A DNA stretch of 64,000 nucleotides from JAHDHW01 sp965277415 (GCA_965277415.1 CBDICS010000054.1:372001-436000), one strand, 5' to 3'. Counted from the first letter of the stretch, positions 26,382 through 35,880 are shown. Notes: a model not told the origin generated them from the sequence alone. Numbers and translations are program-made.

Positions 26382-27497
26382 TTAATTGCTTAGCATAACT
26401 GGCATAACCAGCATGAGAATTTCTTCTCCTTCATTAGGTTCTGCAGGCAAAAGAATACCCGCTCGAGTTGGAGTAGAGAGTTCCATTTTGATCTCATCAC
26501 TTTCCAACACATTAAGCATTTCAATTAAAAATTTGGCATTAAAACCAATTGTGAGGGGGTCACCAGTATAAGTACAAGTGAGTTGTTCTGTTGCTTCATT
26601 TGAAAAATCCAAATCCTGAGCAGAAACGGTTAAACTACCATCATTGACATTTAAGATAACCTGGTTAGTCGTCTTATTGGCATAAATTGCAATTCTCTTT
26701 AGAGAATTCATAAGATCAGACCGACTTGAAGACAGTAAATGAGGATTATCAACTGGAATCACCGCATTGTAATCAGGGTATTTAGCATCAATTAATCGAC
26801 AAATCAATTTGACATTCTCAAATGAGAAAAAAGCATTAGATTTATTAAAAGATAAGGAAACATCATCTCCAGATGGTAAAGCTCCCTTTAATAAATTAAG
26901 TGCTTTTTTAGGAACGATAAAAGAGGTAGAAACCTCACTTGTAATATCTGTAAATGTATATTTGACTAGCTTGTGTGCATCTGTAGCTACAAAAGTAAGT
27001 TTATTAAAATCTACTTGAAAATAAACCCCAGTCATTGCTGGTCGCAATTCGTCATTACTGGTTGCAAAAAGGGTCTTACTGATTGCTTGAGAAAGTGCTG
27101 GCGCTTGAATCTTAATTGTATCAACTGAATCTGCTTCTGGAATTTTTGGAAAATCCCCTCCATTCTCTCCAGCTAATTTATATTTCCCGTAGGCAGAAGT
27201 AATTTCAATCCCATAATTCTCATTATTGACATTAAATGTAATTGGCTGCTGTGGAAGTTCTTTGAGGGTATCCAATAAAATCTTAGCAGGCACAGCAACT
27301 ACGCCATTCCCATCAGACATTACTTCTATTTCAGTGATGATGGATGTCTCTAAATCTGTAGCAGATATCGTCAATTTATTATCATTCACTGAAAACAAAA
27401 AATCTTCAAGTATTGGCAATACAGGGTTGGACCCGATTGCACCACCTGCAATTTGAAGTTGTTTTAATAGATCAGAAGAGGAAACGCTAAATTTCAT
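26382..27497 (-). CDS. dnaN: DNA polymerase III sliding clamp (beta subunit)
   Basis: Ring-shaped processivity factor for DNA polymerase III. The 371-residue protein shows the three-clamp-domain layout: SSSDLLKQLQIAGGAIGSN at the start, NPVLPILEDFLFSV, domain II from about residue 128 and domain III from about 245. The C-terminus LMLVMPVMLSN corresponds to the conserved -MPMR- end, with Val-Met-Leu-Ser replacing Met-Arg-Leu. No dnaA lies next to it, so there is no sign of an origin here. The M16-like gene is divergent, 240 bp away. Confidence 0.96.
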   Translation of the reverse strand: MKFSVSSSDLLKQLQIAGGAIGSNPVLPILEDFLFSVNDNKLTISATDLETSIITEIEVMSDGNGVVAVPAKILLDTLKELPQQPITFNVNNENYGIEITSAYGKYKLAGENGGDFPKIPEADSVDTIKIQAPALSQAISKTLFATSNDELRPAMTGVYFQVDFNKLTFVATDAHKLVKYTFTDITSEVSTSFIVPKKALNLLKGALPSGDDVSLSFNKSNAFFSFENVKLICRLIDAKYPDYNAVIPVDNPHLLSSSRSDLMNSLKRIAIYANKTTNQVILNVNDGSLTVSAQDLDFSNEATEQLTCTYTGDPLTIGFNAKFLIEMLNVLESDEIKMELSTPTRAGILLPAEPNEGEEILMLVMPVMLSN

Positions 27498-27707
27498 TAT
27501 ATACGGTTTTTCTTATTTTGACTTAGAAGCACAAAAATACACCTTCTTATCAATATATATAGTACAAAATATTAACAATATGTTGATAACTTCAATTTCC
27601 TATATTTATTTCTAATAATATATGAGGCATTTAGGGGAAACTATAATTTTAAAGTAGCAAATCACAATTTACTTAGCTTTTGTAATCTACATCCCTAATT
27701 TAATTAT

Positions 27708-27715
27708 TACTTTTG
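27708..27715 (+). promoter_or_regulatory. Putative -7 promoter element (TACTTTTG) of the M16-like gene
   Basis: TACTTTTG followed by CGGG fits TAnnTTTG and sits 22 bp before the ATG at 27738. A TTTG at 27679-27682 is upstream, but at 25 bp the spacing is longer than expected for a -33 element. Confidence 0.5.
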
Positions 27716-27737
27716 CGGGCTTTTTAAATTAACGATA

Positions 27738-29009
27738 ATGACGGACAGAAGTAAAGCGCCTTTAATTAAACAAATTGACCAGATTGATCTACCTAGTCCC
27801 AATAAGTATTTTTTGGACAATGGGATACCTGTTTTCGAAATCAATAAAGGAACTCAAAATATAATAAAAATAGAGATTGTCTTTCATGCTGGCAGGCCAT
27901 ATGAAATGAAAAAGCTTGCTGCCAGGGCTACTGCGAGCTTAATTAAAGAGGGGACACTCAAACATAGCTCCTCAGAGATTTCTGAAATAGTAGATTTTTA
28001 TGGTGCAACATTTAGCACGCCCTATAATCTTGACACCTCTAATCTTGTATTATATAGTCTTCACAGACATCTAGACAAGCTTTTACCCTTAGTGGCTGAG
28101 GTTATTCAAAATCCAGTTTTCCCAGAAGATGAAATAGAGACGTATATTAAGCAAAGTAAACAGCGCTTACAAGTTGAATTACAAAAAACTGATGTTGTCG
28201 CGTATAGGAAAATAACAGAATTCCTTTTCGGTGCGGAGCATCCTTATGGATATAATAGTTTTCCAGAAACCTATGAATCCTTGACCCGTAATGATTTACT
28301 TAGCCATTATCAAAAAAATTATACACAAGACAACTGTAGTATTTTCATCAGTGGAAAGTCTTCTCCAGATATTTTAAAAAAAATTAATCAATATTTAGGA
28401 AAACAAATACAGAAAGGAAAACCGAAAATCAATCAATTCTCAAATTTCATTCCGAGCCCTCAAAAAATAAAAATCGCCCATTCTGATTCGGTACAATCAG
28501 CAATAAGAATTGGTCGTCGTTTATTCGATCGAAAACATGAAGATTACAGCGGAATGTATTTAGTAAATACAATACTTGGAGGATATTTCGGATCTAGATT
28601 AATGACCAATATTCGAGAAGATAAAGGATATACGTATAATATTTATTCTGCCATTGACACTATGCATAATGATGGTTGCTTTTATATCGGGACCGAAGTC
28701 GGCAATGAATTTGTCGATGCAACAAAAGAAGAGATTTATAAGGAAATATACCTTCTTCAAAACGAATTTGTTGGGAAACAGGAATTAGTGATGGTTAGAA
28801 ATTATCTACTTGGTAATTTATTAACCATGTTGGATGGACCATTCAATATGGGAGAAGTGATAAAAACAATGGTCTTGGAGGACATCCCTAAAGCTTCTTT
28901 TTCAACACTTGTTCAAACGATTAAAAACATCACTCCAGATGAGATTCAACACCTTGCAAAAAAGTATTTTAAGTCCGAAGATATGTGGGAAGTCATTGTT
29001 GGTGAATGA
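27738..29009 (+). CDS. M16-family peptidase-like protein (R/Y subunit, no HxxEH)
   Basis: A 423-residue protein with the two-lobed M16B fold. The N-terminal lobe lacks the zinc motif HxxEH; the corresponding helix reads LAARATASLIKEGT. The C-terminal lobe has IREDKGYTYNIYS (about residues 295-307), which holds the Arg/Tyr pair that completes the active site in M16B heterodimers. This is the pattern of a non-zinc subunit that needs a catalytic HxxEH partner, which is not next to it. No signal peptide is seen, so it is probably cytosolic. Its function is therefore likely as half of a heteromeric peptidase. Confidence 0.75.
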   Translation: MTDRSKAPLIKQIDQIDLPSPNKYFLDNGIPVFEINKGTQNIIKIEIVFHAGRPYEMKKLAARATASLIKEGTLKHSSSEISEIVDFYGATFSTPYNLDTSNLVLYSLHRHLDKLLPLVAEVIQNPVFPEDEIETYIKQSKQRLQVELQKTDVVAYRKITEFLFGAEHPYGYNSFPETYESLTRNDLLSHYQKNYTQDNCSIFISGKSSPDILKKINQYLGKQIQKGKPKINQFSNFIPSPQKIKIAHSDSVQSAIRIGRRLFDRKHEDYSGMYLVNTILGGYFGSRLMTNIREDKGYTYNIYSAIDTMHNDGCFYIGTEVGNEFVDATKEEIYKEIYLLQNEFVGKQELVMVRNYLLGNLLTMLDGPFNMGEVIKTMVLEDIPKASFSTLVQTIKNITPDEIQHLAKKYFKSEDMWEVIVGE

Positions 29010-29271
29010 TTATGATGCATAATTGAAAAAAAAGAATTATTTTGGCGCGGTATATTTTACCATAATGTCAATTCTAAAGCATTTTTTTCCTTTTTTACAC
29101 AAATTTTGTTTTCTTTTGTGATGGGGGAAAGTATATATGTTAAGAAGTTTTTGCTGAATTTTATATTAAACATACTAGGATTGAAGTAAAGGATATCAAA
29201 ACCATTCTTTTTTCTCTTCAATTACTTATTTTTGAATTACACCTCTTATTTAAATTAGGGATAACAGATTA

Positions 29272-30303
29272 ATGAAACTATTCAATTTTTTTTCTCAAGA
29301 ACTTGCTATTGATTTAGGTACAGCAAATACGCTGATTATCGTAGATGGGAAAGTCGTTGTAGACGAGCCTTCTATAGTTGCTATTAACAGAAGAACAAAC
29401 CAAACTATTGCTGTTGGAAAGAAGGCCATGCAAATGCATGAGAAGACACATGAGAATATAAAAACTGTCCGGCCACTCAAAGATGGTGTGATTGCAGATT
29501 TCACGGCTGCTGAAAGTTTGATAGAAGGTTTAATAAATATGACTGGGACTCGAAGAAAGTTCTTCACTCATATGAAAATGGTAATTTGCATTCCTTCAGG
29601 AATTACAGAAGTAGAAAAGCGTGCTGTTTTTGACTCCGCAGATAATGTTGATTCAAAAGAGACTTATTTGATTCATGAGCCTATGGCGGCAGCACTTGGG
29701 ATTGGTTTGGATGTGGAAGAACCGATTGGTAATATGATTATTGATATCGGAGGAGGTACTACTGAGATTGCTGTAATTGCCCTTTCTGGAATTGTATGTG
29801 ATCAATCTATTCGAACGGCAGGAGATGAGTTTACAATGGATATCATGAATTATATGAAACGTCAGCATAATATGCTGATTGGAGAACGTACTTCTGAGCA
29901 AATAAAAATCCATGTTGGCTCTGCACTCCATGAATTGGAAAATCCTCCTGAAGATTATGCTGTTAACGGCAGAGATTTAATGACGGGTATTCCGAAACAA
30001 ATCACGATTTCGTACCAAGAAATAGCTCATGCCCTTGATAAGTCTATTTCCAAAGTAGAAGATGCCGTTTTAAAAGCATTAGAAACTACTCCCCCAGAGC
30101 TTGCCTCCGATATTTATAAAACTGGTTTATACCTGACTGGCGGAGGTGCCCTCCTTAGAGGACTTGACATACGTATTGCGCAAAAGACTAAACTTTCGGT
30201 TCAAATTGCTGAAGATCCTTTACGTGCAGTGGTAAGAGGTACTGGAATTGCATTAAAAAATACTGATAAATTTTCATTTTTAATTGATCGGAAAAGCGTT
30301 TAA
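29272..30303 (+). CDS. mreB: Rod-shape determining actin homologue MreB
   Basis: Bacterial actin that organises the elongasome at the inner face of the membrane. The 343-residue length is normal. The N-terminus MKLFNFFSQELAIDLGTANTLI holds the phosphate-1 loop, IIDIGGGTTEIAVI (about 159-172) the phosphate-2 loop, and LTGGGALLRGLD (about 288-299) the adenosine motif. It heads a cluster with mreC, mreD and mrdA, but a 295-bp gap carrying a dispersed repeat divides it from mreC, so a separate or attenuated transcript is possible. A 262-bp gap precedes it. Confidence 0.97.
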   Translation: MKLFNFFSQELAIDLGTANTLIIVDGKVVVDEPSIVAINRRTNQTIAVGKKAMQMHEKTHENIKTVRPLKDGVIADFTAAESLIEGLINMTGTRRKFFTHMKMVICIPSGITEVEKRAVFDSADNVDSKETYLIHEPMAAALGIGLDVEEPIGNMIIDIGGGTTEIAVIALSGIVCDQSIRTAGDEFTMDIMNYMKRQHNMLIGERTSEQIKIHVGSALHELENPPEDYAVNGRDLMTGIPKQITISYQEIAHALDKSISKVEDAVLKALETTPPELASDIYKTGLYLTGGGALLRGLDIRIAQKTKLSVQIAEDPLRAVVRGTGIALKNTDKFSFLIDRKSV

Positions 30304-30313
30304 TTCCTTTTAA

Positions 30314-30443
30314 GTAGCCGGAAAGAATTATAATAATATTTGATGAGTCGAAAAATGATAAGTGGTTGACTGTAAGGAAATAGCGTTTATTTTTTGACTT
30401 TATCTCAAAAAAATCTTATTAATATAATTTAGGTCAATTACTT
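30314..30443 (+). repeat. ~130-bp post-stop repeat, copy 2 (after mreB)
   Basis: It matches 9543-9675 along its whole length, in the same orientation relative to the gene upstream. It begins 11 bp after the mreB stop, with GTAGCCGGAAAGAATTATAA. The differences are single substitutions and a few missing bases. Confidence 0.8.
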
Positions 30444-30484
30444 AATAAAAATGATTTTATTCAATATTTGCGTCCCTCCATTAG

Positions 30485-30529
30485 CTTTTTTGAAAAAATC
30501 TTATTGGGATATTTTAGGCCAGTTACTTA
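30485..30529 (+). repeat. Partial third copy of the post-stop repeat
   Basis: TTTTTTGAAAAAATCTTATT and ATTTTAGGCCAGTTACTTA repeat the right end of the two longer copies (CAAAAAAATCTTATT ... ATTTAGGTCAATTACTTA). Only the last ~45 bp are present, so this is a tandem end duplication. Confidence 0.55.
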
Positions 30530-30598
30530 AAATGGAATAAGGTTATTTTATTGATGAAGCACTAAGACTAAGCGTATATTTAAATAGATGCACCAATT

Positions 30599-31435
30599 AT
30601 GCGTAACTTAATTTTTCTTTTTGTAAAACATGGTGGCTTTGTGACTTTTATACTGATGGAGATGCTATGCATGTTCTTAGTGGTTAATAATAACAATGAG
30701 CAAAATGCTATTTTTAATAGCTCCTTTTCTGTTATAAGTAATATTATTACGGATAGATTTGATGGTATAAAACAATTTATACAATTATCTTCTGTAGCAG
30801 ATAGTTTAGCTCGTGAAAATGCTTCCTTACTTCAACAAAGGGATAATGCTTTATTTGTTCAAACAATTCGTCGAGATTCTCTTCCCGAAATCAATAAAGA
30901 AAGGTTATATACATTTACTGCGGCCAAAGTAATTAGCAATTCTATAAGACAAAATAATAATAGCCTGATTATTAATCGAGGTGCTGCACATGGCATAAAA
31001 AAAAGTATGGGCATTATTGGTGCAGGAAGTAGCGGTGTAATAGGAATTGTTAAAAATACAACAGAAAACCACGCCCGAATTCTCCCCATCTTACATAGTC
31101 AATCCAGGATTAGCTCGTCTATAAAAAGAAATGGCCATTTTGGTTCACTTATTTGGAAAGGAGGAGATTCCAACAAAGTCAATCTAATCGACATTCCGAA
31201 GCATGCTAATCTTATTAAAGGAGATACGGTTCAGACAAGTGGCTTCTCAAGTATTTTTCCGGAAGGGATCATGATTGGTACCATTGATACATTTTGGTTG
31301 CAACCAGGAACATATTTTTATGAGATTGAAGTCAATCTAAGTGCAGATATGAGTAATGTGAAGTATGTTTATGTTGTCGAAAATCTTATGAAATCCGAAT
31401 TGGAAACATTACAAAAAGGAGCATCAGATGAGTAA
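30599..31435 (+). CDS. mreC: Rod-shape determining protein MreC
   Basis: Bitopic elongasome protein linking MreB with PBP2 in the periplasm. 278 residues: a short cytoplasmic start, one membrane helix (about 10-30), a coiled-coil stretch (about 60-90) and the two-barrel MreC domain (about 105-270; LIINRGAAHGIKKSMGIIG, then DTVQTSGFSSIFPEGIMIGTI). Its 3' end overlaps mreD by 8 bp, so translation is probably coupled. Confidence 0.94.
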   Translation: MRNLIFLFVKHGGFVTFILMEMLCMFLVVNNNNEQNAIFNSSFSVISNIITDRFDGIKQFIQLSSVADSLARENASLLQQRDNALFVQTIRRDSLPEINKERLYTFTAAKVISNSIRQNNNSLIINRGAAHGIKKSMGIIGAGSSGVIGIVKNTTENHARILPILHSQSRISSSIKRNGHFGSLIWKGGDSNKVNLIDIPKHANLIKGDTVQTSGFSSIFPEGIMIGTIDTFWLQPGTYFYEIEVNLSADMSNVKYVYVVENLMKSELETLQKGASDE

Positions 31436-31949
31436 TCTCGTCATGACAAATGTGCTACGTTTTCTAGCACTTGTTTTAATTCAGGTCTTAATTTTAAAAA
31501 ATATAAATATTGGAGGACAAAGTTTTGACTATATCCATCTTATTATTTATCCTCTTTTTTTAATCCTCTTACCACTTCGAACACCTCACTCTATTCTGGT
31601 TTTGCTTGGTTTTCTTATAGGATTATGTATTGATGCTTTTTATGATACTTATGGAATCCATGCTAGTGCATCTGTCTTTACTGGATTCATTCGGCCATAT
31701 GTTTTAAAACTATTTGAACCTAAAGGCGGTTATAACCTGAACTATAGTCCTACTAAAAGACGACTTGGTTTCAATTGGTTCTTATTTTATTGCTCTACTA
31801 TGCTGGTTGTGCATTTGTTTTTTTACTTTTCGGTTGATGCATTTACGTTTTATTATTTTTATGAAATCACCCTGAGAACCATTTCAACTTTTATCTTGTC
31901 GATGCTTATTATTTTGATCTATAAATTTGTTTTTGACCCAGAAGAATAG
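31428..31949 (+). CDS. mreD: Rod-shape determining protein MreD
   Basis: A small polytopic inner-membrane protein of the elongasome, 173 residues with about five hydrophobic helices. It has little conserved sequence; the call rests on its length, topology and position between mreC and mrdA. The start overlaps the mreC stop. The gap to mrdA is 83 bp. Confidence 0.85.
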   Translation: MSNLVMTNVLRFLALVLIQVLILKNINIGGQSFDYIHLIIYPLFLILLPLRTPHSILVLLGFLIGLCIDAFYDTYGIHASASVFTGFIRPYVLKLFEPKGGYNLNYSPTKRRLGFNWFLFYCSTMLVVHLFFYFSVDAFTFYYFYEITLRTISTFILSMLIILIYKFVFDPEE

Positions 31950-32032
31950 AGCATTTTTATTAATTTTGTCAAAGAGTCAATTAATTGTATTAAGAATACA
32001 ATCCTTTTTATCACCGAAGTGTTATTATCTAT

Positions 32033-33889
32033 ATGAAAGATAATTATCAGGATCGATCCACTTATATTAAAGTGCTCTTTTTATGTGCGGCACTACTTCT
32101 TTTATTTAAAATTGCTCAAATACAGATTTTTGATACTTCTTACGAGAAGCGAGCTAAAGCAACGGCAGTAGACAATTATACACTATATCCTTCTCGCGGA
32201 CTCATCTATGATCGGAATGGTCGTTTATTAATTAATAATAATCCCATGTATGATCTGAGGGTCACTTATAGTCAATTGAAACCAGATCTAGATACCACTA
32301 AATTATGCAATCTCTTAGGCATTAATCGTGAGGAATTTAAAAATCGAATTAATAAAAACTTCAATGATGTTCGGTATTCTAAAAGAGTTCCTTTCACTTT
32401 TATGTCAAAGATCTCTTCTGAAACCTATGCCCGATTTCAAGAGCATATGCATGAATTCCCTGGTTTTTCAACGCAACTTAGAAATGTAAGAAGCTATCCT
32501 CATCAAAGTGCACCTCATGTCTTGGGTTTTTTAAATGAAGTTAACCAAGATCAAATTAATGAGTCTGATGGCTCATACAAAAAATTTGACTACATCGGAG
32601 CAAGTGGCTTGGAATTGGCTTACGAAAAAGAACTTCGAGGTAAAAAAGGTGTTCGAAATGTATTGAAGGATAACCTTGGACGAGAAGTTGGTGCTTTTCA
32701 AAATGGTGCACAGGATAAGCCGGCTATTTCGGGTTCTGATATCCGAACAACATTAGATATAAAGCTTCAAGAATATGGAGAAAGATTGATGCAAAATAAG
32801 ACCGGTAGTATTGTCGCAATTGAACCTAATACTGGTGAAATTTTGGCCATGATCAGTACACCTTCATATGACCCCAACATACTCACGATCAATCGAAATA
32901 GAGGCAAAGCTTATAACCAACTCATTAGAGATACTTTAAGACCATTCTTTGATCGTTCTGTCATGGCAGAATATCCTCCCGGGTCTATTTTCAAAACTGT
33001 GGTCGCTCTGATTGCCATGCAAGAAGGTTTATTGGCTCCCAATAGAGGAATCACCTGTAATGCAGGGTATTATTATAAAGGTCAAAGACGTGGCTGTCAT
33101 CATCACTCTTTTTGTTATGATGTTGCTAAAGCATTGGAGCATTCATGCAATGCTTATTTTTTCACGGTGGTTCGAGATATTATAGACAAAGAAGGGTTTA
33201 AAAATCCTCATGCTGGTTTGGCTTTATTTGATGATTATTTAGACGGCTTTGGTCTTGGAAAACCGCTTAATGTTGATATTCCAAATGAAGAGAAGGGGAA
33301 TATTCCAACTCCTGAATATTACGATTATTTATATCCTCGAAATAAAGGTAGTTGGAAATCTCCCACGATTATGTCTATTGGGATTGGACAAGGTGAAATC
33401 CAAATGACAACATTACAGATGGCTAATCTAGCTGCAATTATTGCCAATAGAGGATATTATTATCCTCCTCATCTTATAAAAGAGTTTTCCGATGAATCTT
33501 TTAGTATTCCAGATTCATTTAAAATAAAAAAGCAAACGCCTGTTGATCCCATCCATTTTACTCCAGTTGTCGATGGGATGTATCAAGCAATAGAGTTTGG
33601 AACAGGAACAATGGCTAAGATTCCTGAGATGATGGTTTGTGGTAAAACAGGAACATCACAAAACCCGCATGGAAAAGATCATTCTGTATTTTTTGCCTTT
33701 GCCCCCAAAGACAATCCAAAAATTGCAATTGCTGTATATGTTGAAAAAGGAGGTTGGGGTTCTAATTATGGGGCACCTATTGCTGGACTTATGATCGAAC
33801 AATACTTAAGAGATTCTATTGCGCCATCAAAAGTATGGATTGAAGATCGAATGCTTAATGCTGACTTAATTCATAAATTAAATCCATAA
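32033..33889 (+). CDS. mrdA: Penicillin-binding protein 2 (elongasome transpeptidase)
   Basis: Class B PBP that cross-links peptidoglycan during side-wall growth. The 618-residue protein has a membrane helix near residues 12-28, a pedestal domain (SRGLIYDRNGRLLINN, about 56-71) and a transpeptidase domain. The catalytic SxxK is PPGSIFKT with Ser318 and Lys321, the SxN motif is SCN (EHSCNAYFF, near 370), and KTGTS begins at Lys538. RodA, which usually follows, is absent; the CapA-like gene comes next instead. Confidence 0.95.
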   Translation: MKDNYQDRSTYIKVLFLCAALLLLFKIAQIQIFDTSYEKRAKATAVDNYTLYPSRGLIYDRNGRLLINNNPMYDLRVTYSQLKPDLDTTKLCNLLGINREEFKNRINKNFNDVRYSKRVPFTFMSKISSETYARFQEHMHEFPGFSTQLRNVRSYPHQSAPHVLGFLNEVNQDQINESDGSYKKFDYIGASGLELAYEKELRGKKGVRNVLKDNLGREVGAFQNGAQDKPAISGSDIRTTLDIKLQEYGERLMQNKTGSIVAIEPNTGEILAMISTPSYDPNILTINRNRGKAYNQLIRDTLRPFFDRSVMAEYPPGSIFKTVVALIAMQEGLLAPNRGITCNAGYYYKGQRRGCHHHSFCYDVAKALEHSCNAYFFTVVRDIIDKEGFKNPHAGLALFDDYLDGFGLGKPLNVDIPNEEKGNIPTPEYYDYLYPRNKGSWKSPTIMSIGIGQGEIQMTTLQMANLAAIIANRGYYYPPHLIKEFSDESFSIPDSFKIKKQTPVDPIHFTPVVDGMYQAIEFGTGTMAKIPEMMVCGKTGTSQNPHGKDHSVFFAFAPKDNPKIAIAVYVEKGGWGSNYGAPIAGLMIEQYLRDSIAPSKVWIEDRMLNADLIHKLNP

Positions 33890-33933
33890 GGGACTCTTTT
33901 TACAATTGAAAAACCTCGGAGTGGGTGAACAAA

Positions 33934-33941
33934 TATTTTTG
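33934..33941 (+). promoter_or_regulatory. Putative -7 promoter element (TATTTTTG) of the CapA-like gene
   Basis: TATTTTTG followed by CGGCC fits TAnnTTTG and lies 51 bp before the ATG at 33993. It suggests the CapA-like/folA pair is transcribed separately from the mre cluster. Confidence 0.5.
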
Positions 33942-33992
33942 CGGCCCAGCTAATAATTTTAACACAGCATCTCTAAATGCCCAATAAATTCG

Positions 33993-35213
33993 ATGACAAA
34001 ACGCTTTACTTTATTCCTCCTAATGTTCTTCCTATCTTTTTGCCTTTCAACGGCTCAAGATAGTACAGCTTCTATCAAATTACTTTTTGTCGGAGATGTC
34101 ATGGGACATGGTCCTCAAATCAAATCTGCCGAAAAAATAAAAAACAAAAGCTATGACTATGAGCCTTGTTTCAAATATGTAAGTCCAATAATTGAGTCGG
34201 CAGACCTAGCCATTGCTAATCTAGAAGTTACACTCCCTGGCAAGCCTCCTTATCAGGGTTATCCTCGTTTCCGAAGTCCCGATGACCTTGCCAAAGCATT
34301 GCGCTTATCTGGGTTCGATATGATGGTCACGTCTAATAATCATTCTAATGATGCAGGGAAGGATGGTCTAATAGAAACCATTAAGACCTTAAAAGAATAT
34401 GGTTTTTACCAGACGGGAACTTTTAAAAATCAAGAGGAAAAAGATTGGTTCTATCCACTAATCGTCTATAAAAACAATTTCAAACTTGCTTTTTTAAACT
34501 ATACCTATGATACTAATGGACTCCCTACCAGAGCTCCGACAATAGTCAATTTGATTGACGAGGATAGTATAAAAAAAGACATGGCTATCGCTCGCGCATT
34601 AAAGCCAGATGCAATTATTGTTTTGATGCATTGGGGGTTGGAATATCAACTCAATGAAAGTAAAGTCCAACAAAATTTAGCAAAAAAAATATTTGGCTGG
34701 GGGGCTGATCTTATCATCGGTAGTCATCCTCACGTTATCCAGCCGATCAAAGAGCAAGACCTCATGGAAGAGGATAGTCTCCTCAAAAAAAGAGTGATCA
34801 CTTACTCGCTTGGAAATTTTATTTCAAATCAAACCAAACCCAATACAGATGGCGGATTAATGTTTGAAATCAACCTTCACAAAGACTTAAAAACCAATAA
34901 ACTTTCTTTAGGTGATTATCACTATATTCCTGTGTGGAGGTATATTCAAAAAGATAAACAAGGCAAAGCAAGTTATTTTGTGCTCCCTGTTTCTGCTTTT
35001 GAGCAGGAGGAAAATGTTCTGAATATGGCTTCTAATAAATGGAATACAATGCTTAGATTTGCACAAAAGACCAGAAAGCATCTATCAAAACATGGTGCGA
35101 AAGAAAGAAAGATTACATTAGAGGAACTTAATCTAACATCAATGCGATTGAAAAATAAGAAAGCCTTAAAACCTGTATTAGAAGAAAAGAAAGTTCTACA
35201 AAAAGAAAATTAA
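33993..35213 (+). CDS. CapA/PgsA-family poly-gamma-glutamate synthesis-type protein
   Basis: A 406-residue exported protein (signal peptide 1-21, ending STAQ) with the PGA_cap calcineurin-like fold: LLFVGDVMGHGPQI (about 29-42), IANLEVTLPG, SNNHSNDAGKDGL, MHWGLEYQ and GSHPHVIQPI, which supply the metal-binding Asp, Asn and His residues. CapA-type proteins act in capsule or polyglutamate export, but no capB/capC is near, so a generic envelope phosphoesterase role is equally likely. The stop overlaps the folA start (TAATG). Confidence 0.85.
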   Translation: MTKRFTLFLLMFFLSFCLSTAQDSTASIKLLFVGDVMGHGPQIKSAEKIKNKSYDYEPCFKYVSPIIESADLAIANLEVTLPGKPPYQGYPRFRSPDDLAKALRLSGFDMMVTSNNHSNDAGKDGLIETIKTLKEYGFYQTGTFKNQEEKDWFYPLIVYKNNFKLAFLNYTYDTNGLPTRAPTIVNLIDEDSIKKDMAIARALKPDAIIVLMHWGLEYQLNESKVQQNLAKKIFGWGADLIIGSHPHVIQPIKEQDLMEEDSLLKKRVITYSLGNFISNQTKPNTDGGLMFEINLHKDLKTNKLSLGDYHYIPVWRYIQKDKQGKASYFVLPVSAFEQEENVLNMASNKWNTMLRFAQKTRKHLSKHGAKERKITLEELNLTSMRLKNKKALKPVLEEKKVLQKEN

Positions 35214-35737
35214 TGATCATTTCAGCAATAGTCGCAGTAGCAAAAAACAATGTAATAGGAAGAGATAATGACATCCCTTGGTATCTTCCCTCAGATTTGA
35301 AGTACTTTAAAAAAATGACCCTCGATCATCACATTATTATGGGGCGAAAAAGTTTTGAATCTATTGGCAGACCTCTTCCCAAAAGAACAAATATTATCAT
35401 TACCCGCAATCCATTTTTTATTGCAAGTAATTGTCTAGTGACAAACTCTGTTGAAGAAGCGCTTGCTATCGCACAAGACAATGGAGAAACAGAAGCCTTT
35501 ATCATTGGAGGTGCCCAAATCTATGATCTTAGTAAACAATATTGGGATCGTTTATATTTAACTGAAGTTGATTTGGAAGTTGAAGGAGATGTTCGCTTTC
35601 CAGATTTTGACATGACGGAATGGACATTAACTTCAGAATCTCCTCAAAAAGCTGATGAGAAGAATGAAGTTGATTATAATTTTAAAATCTACGAAAAGAA
35701 ACCAAGCTCTGCCCATGACAATCGCAAGGTTCACTAG
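35213..35737 (+). CDS. folA: Dihydrofolate reductase
   Basis: Reduces dihydrofolate to tetrahydrofolate with NADPH. 174 residues. The N-terminal ISAIVAVAKNNVIGRDNDIPW, the NADPH-binding GRKSFESIGRPLP and the C-terminal FKIYEKK strand are typical. The start overlaps the CapA-like stop, so the two are translationally coupled. The natural end of the enzyme is near YEKK; the last seven residues (HDNRKVH) and the stop are encoded by a copy of the 171-bp repeat family that begins at 35714. Confidence 0.95.
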   Translation: MIISAIVAVAKNNVIGRDNDIPWYLPSDLKYFKKMTLDHHIIMGRKSFESIGRPLPKRTNIIITRNPFFIASNCLVTNSVEEALAIAQDNGETEAFIIGGAQIYDLSKQYWDRLYLTEVDLEVEGDVRFPDFDMTEWTLTSESPQKADEKNEVDYNFKIYEKKPSSAHDNRKVH

Positions 35738-35831
35738 AATTAATGACAAACGAAGCGATCACAAAATCATAAGTCCCAAAGGAATGATCACTATGCGACC
35801 CATTCTGAAGTGCCTTTCTTGTAATCATTAT
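35714..35831 (+). repeat. 171-bp repeat family, shortened copy D
   Basis: ATGACAATCGCAAG at the left and CTTGTAATCATTAT at the right are the family termini. The core ACGAAGCGATCACAAAATCA and GATCAC are kept, but about 53 bp between terminus and core are missing (118 bp in total). Its left end lies within the folA reading frame and provides the stop codon. Confidence 0.78.
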
Positions 35832-35880
35832 AAATCACCATATCCCTTTAGTTTTTCTGATTCTTAGAATACCTATCACT

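Larger units (their letters stand above)
30304..30598. other. mreB-mreC intergenic region
   Basis: 295 bp without an ORF, unusually long for an mre cluster. It holds the second ~130-bp repeat copy (30314-30443) and a partial third copy (30485-30529). ATATTTGCGTCCC at 30463 might be part of a promoter for mreC, but it is one base short of TAnnTTTG. Confidence 0.5.

Noticed and set aside
26382..27497. Replication origin next to dnaN
   Set aside because: No dnaA, DnaA-box cluster or origin-type structure is seen around the gene.
35655..35867. Plus-strand ORF overlapping folA 3' end
   Set aside because: It is another frame through folA and the repeat copy D.
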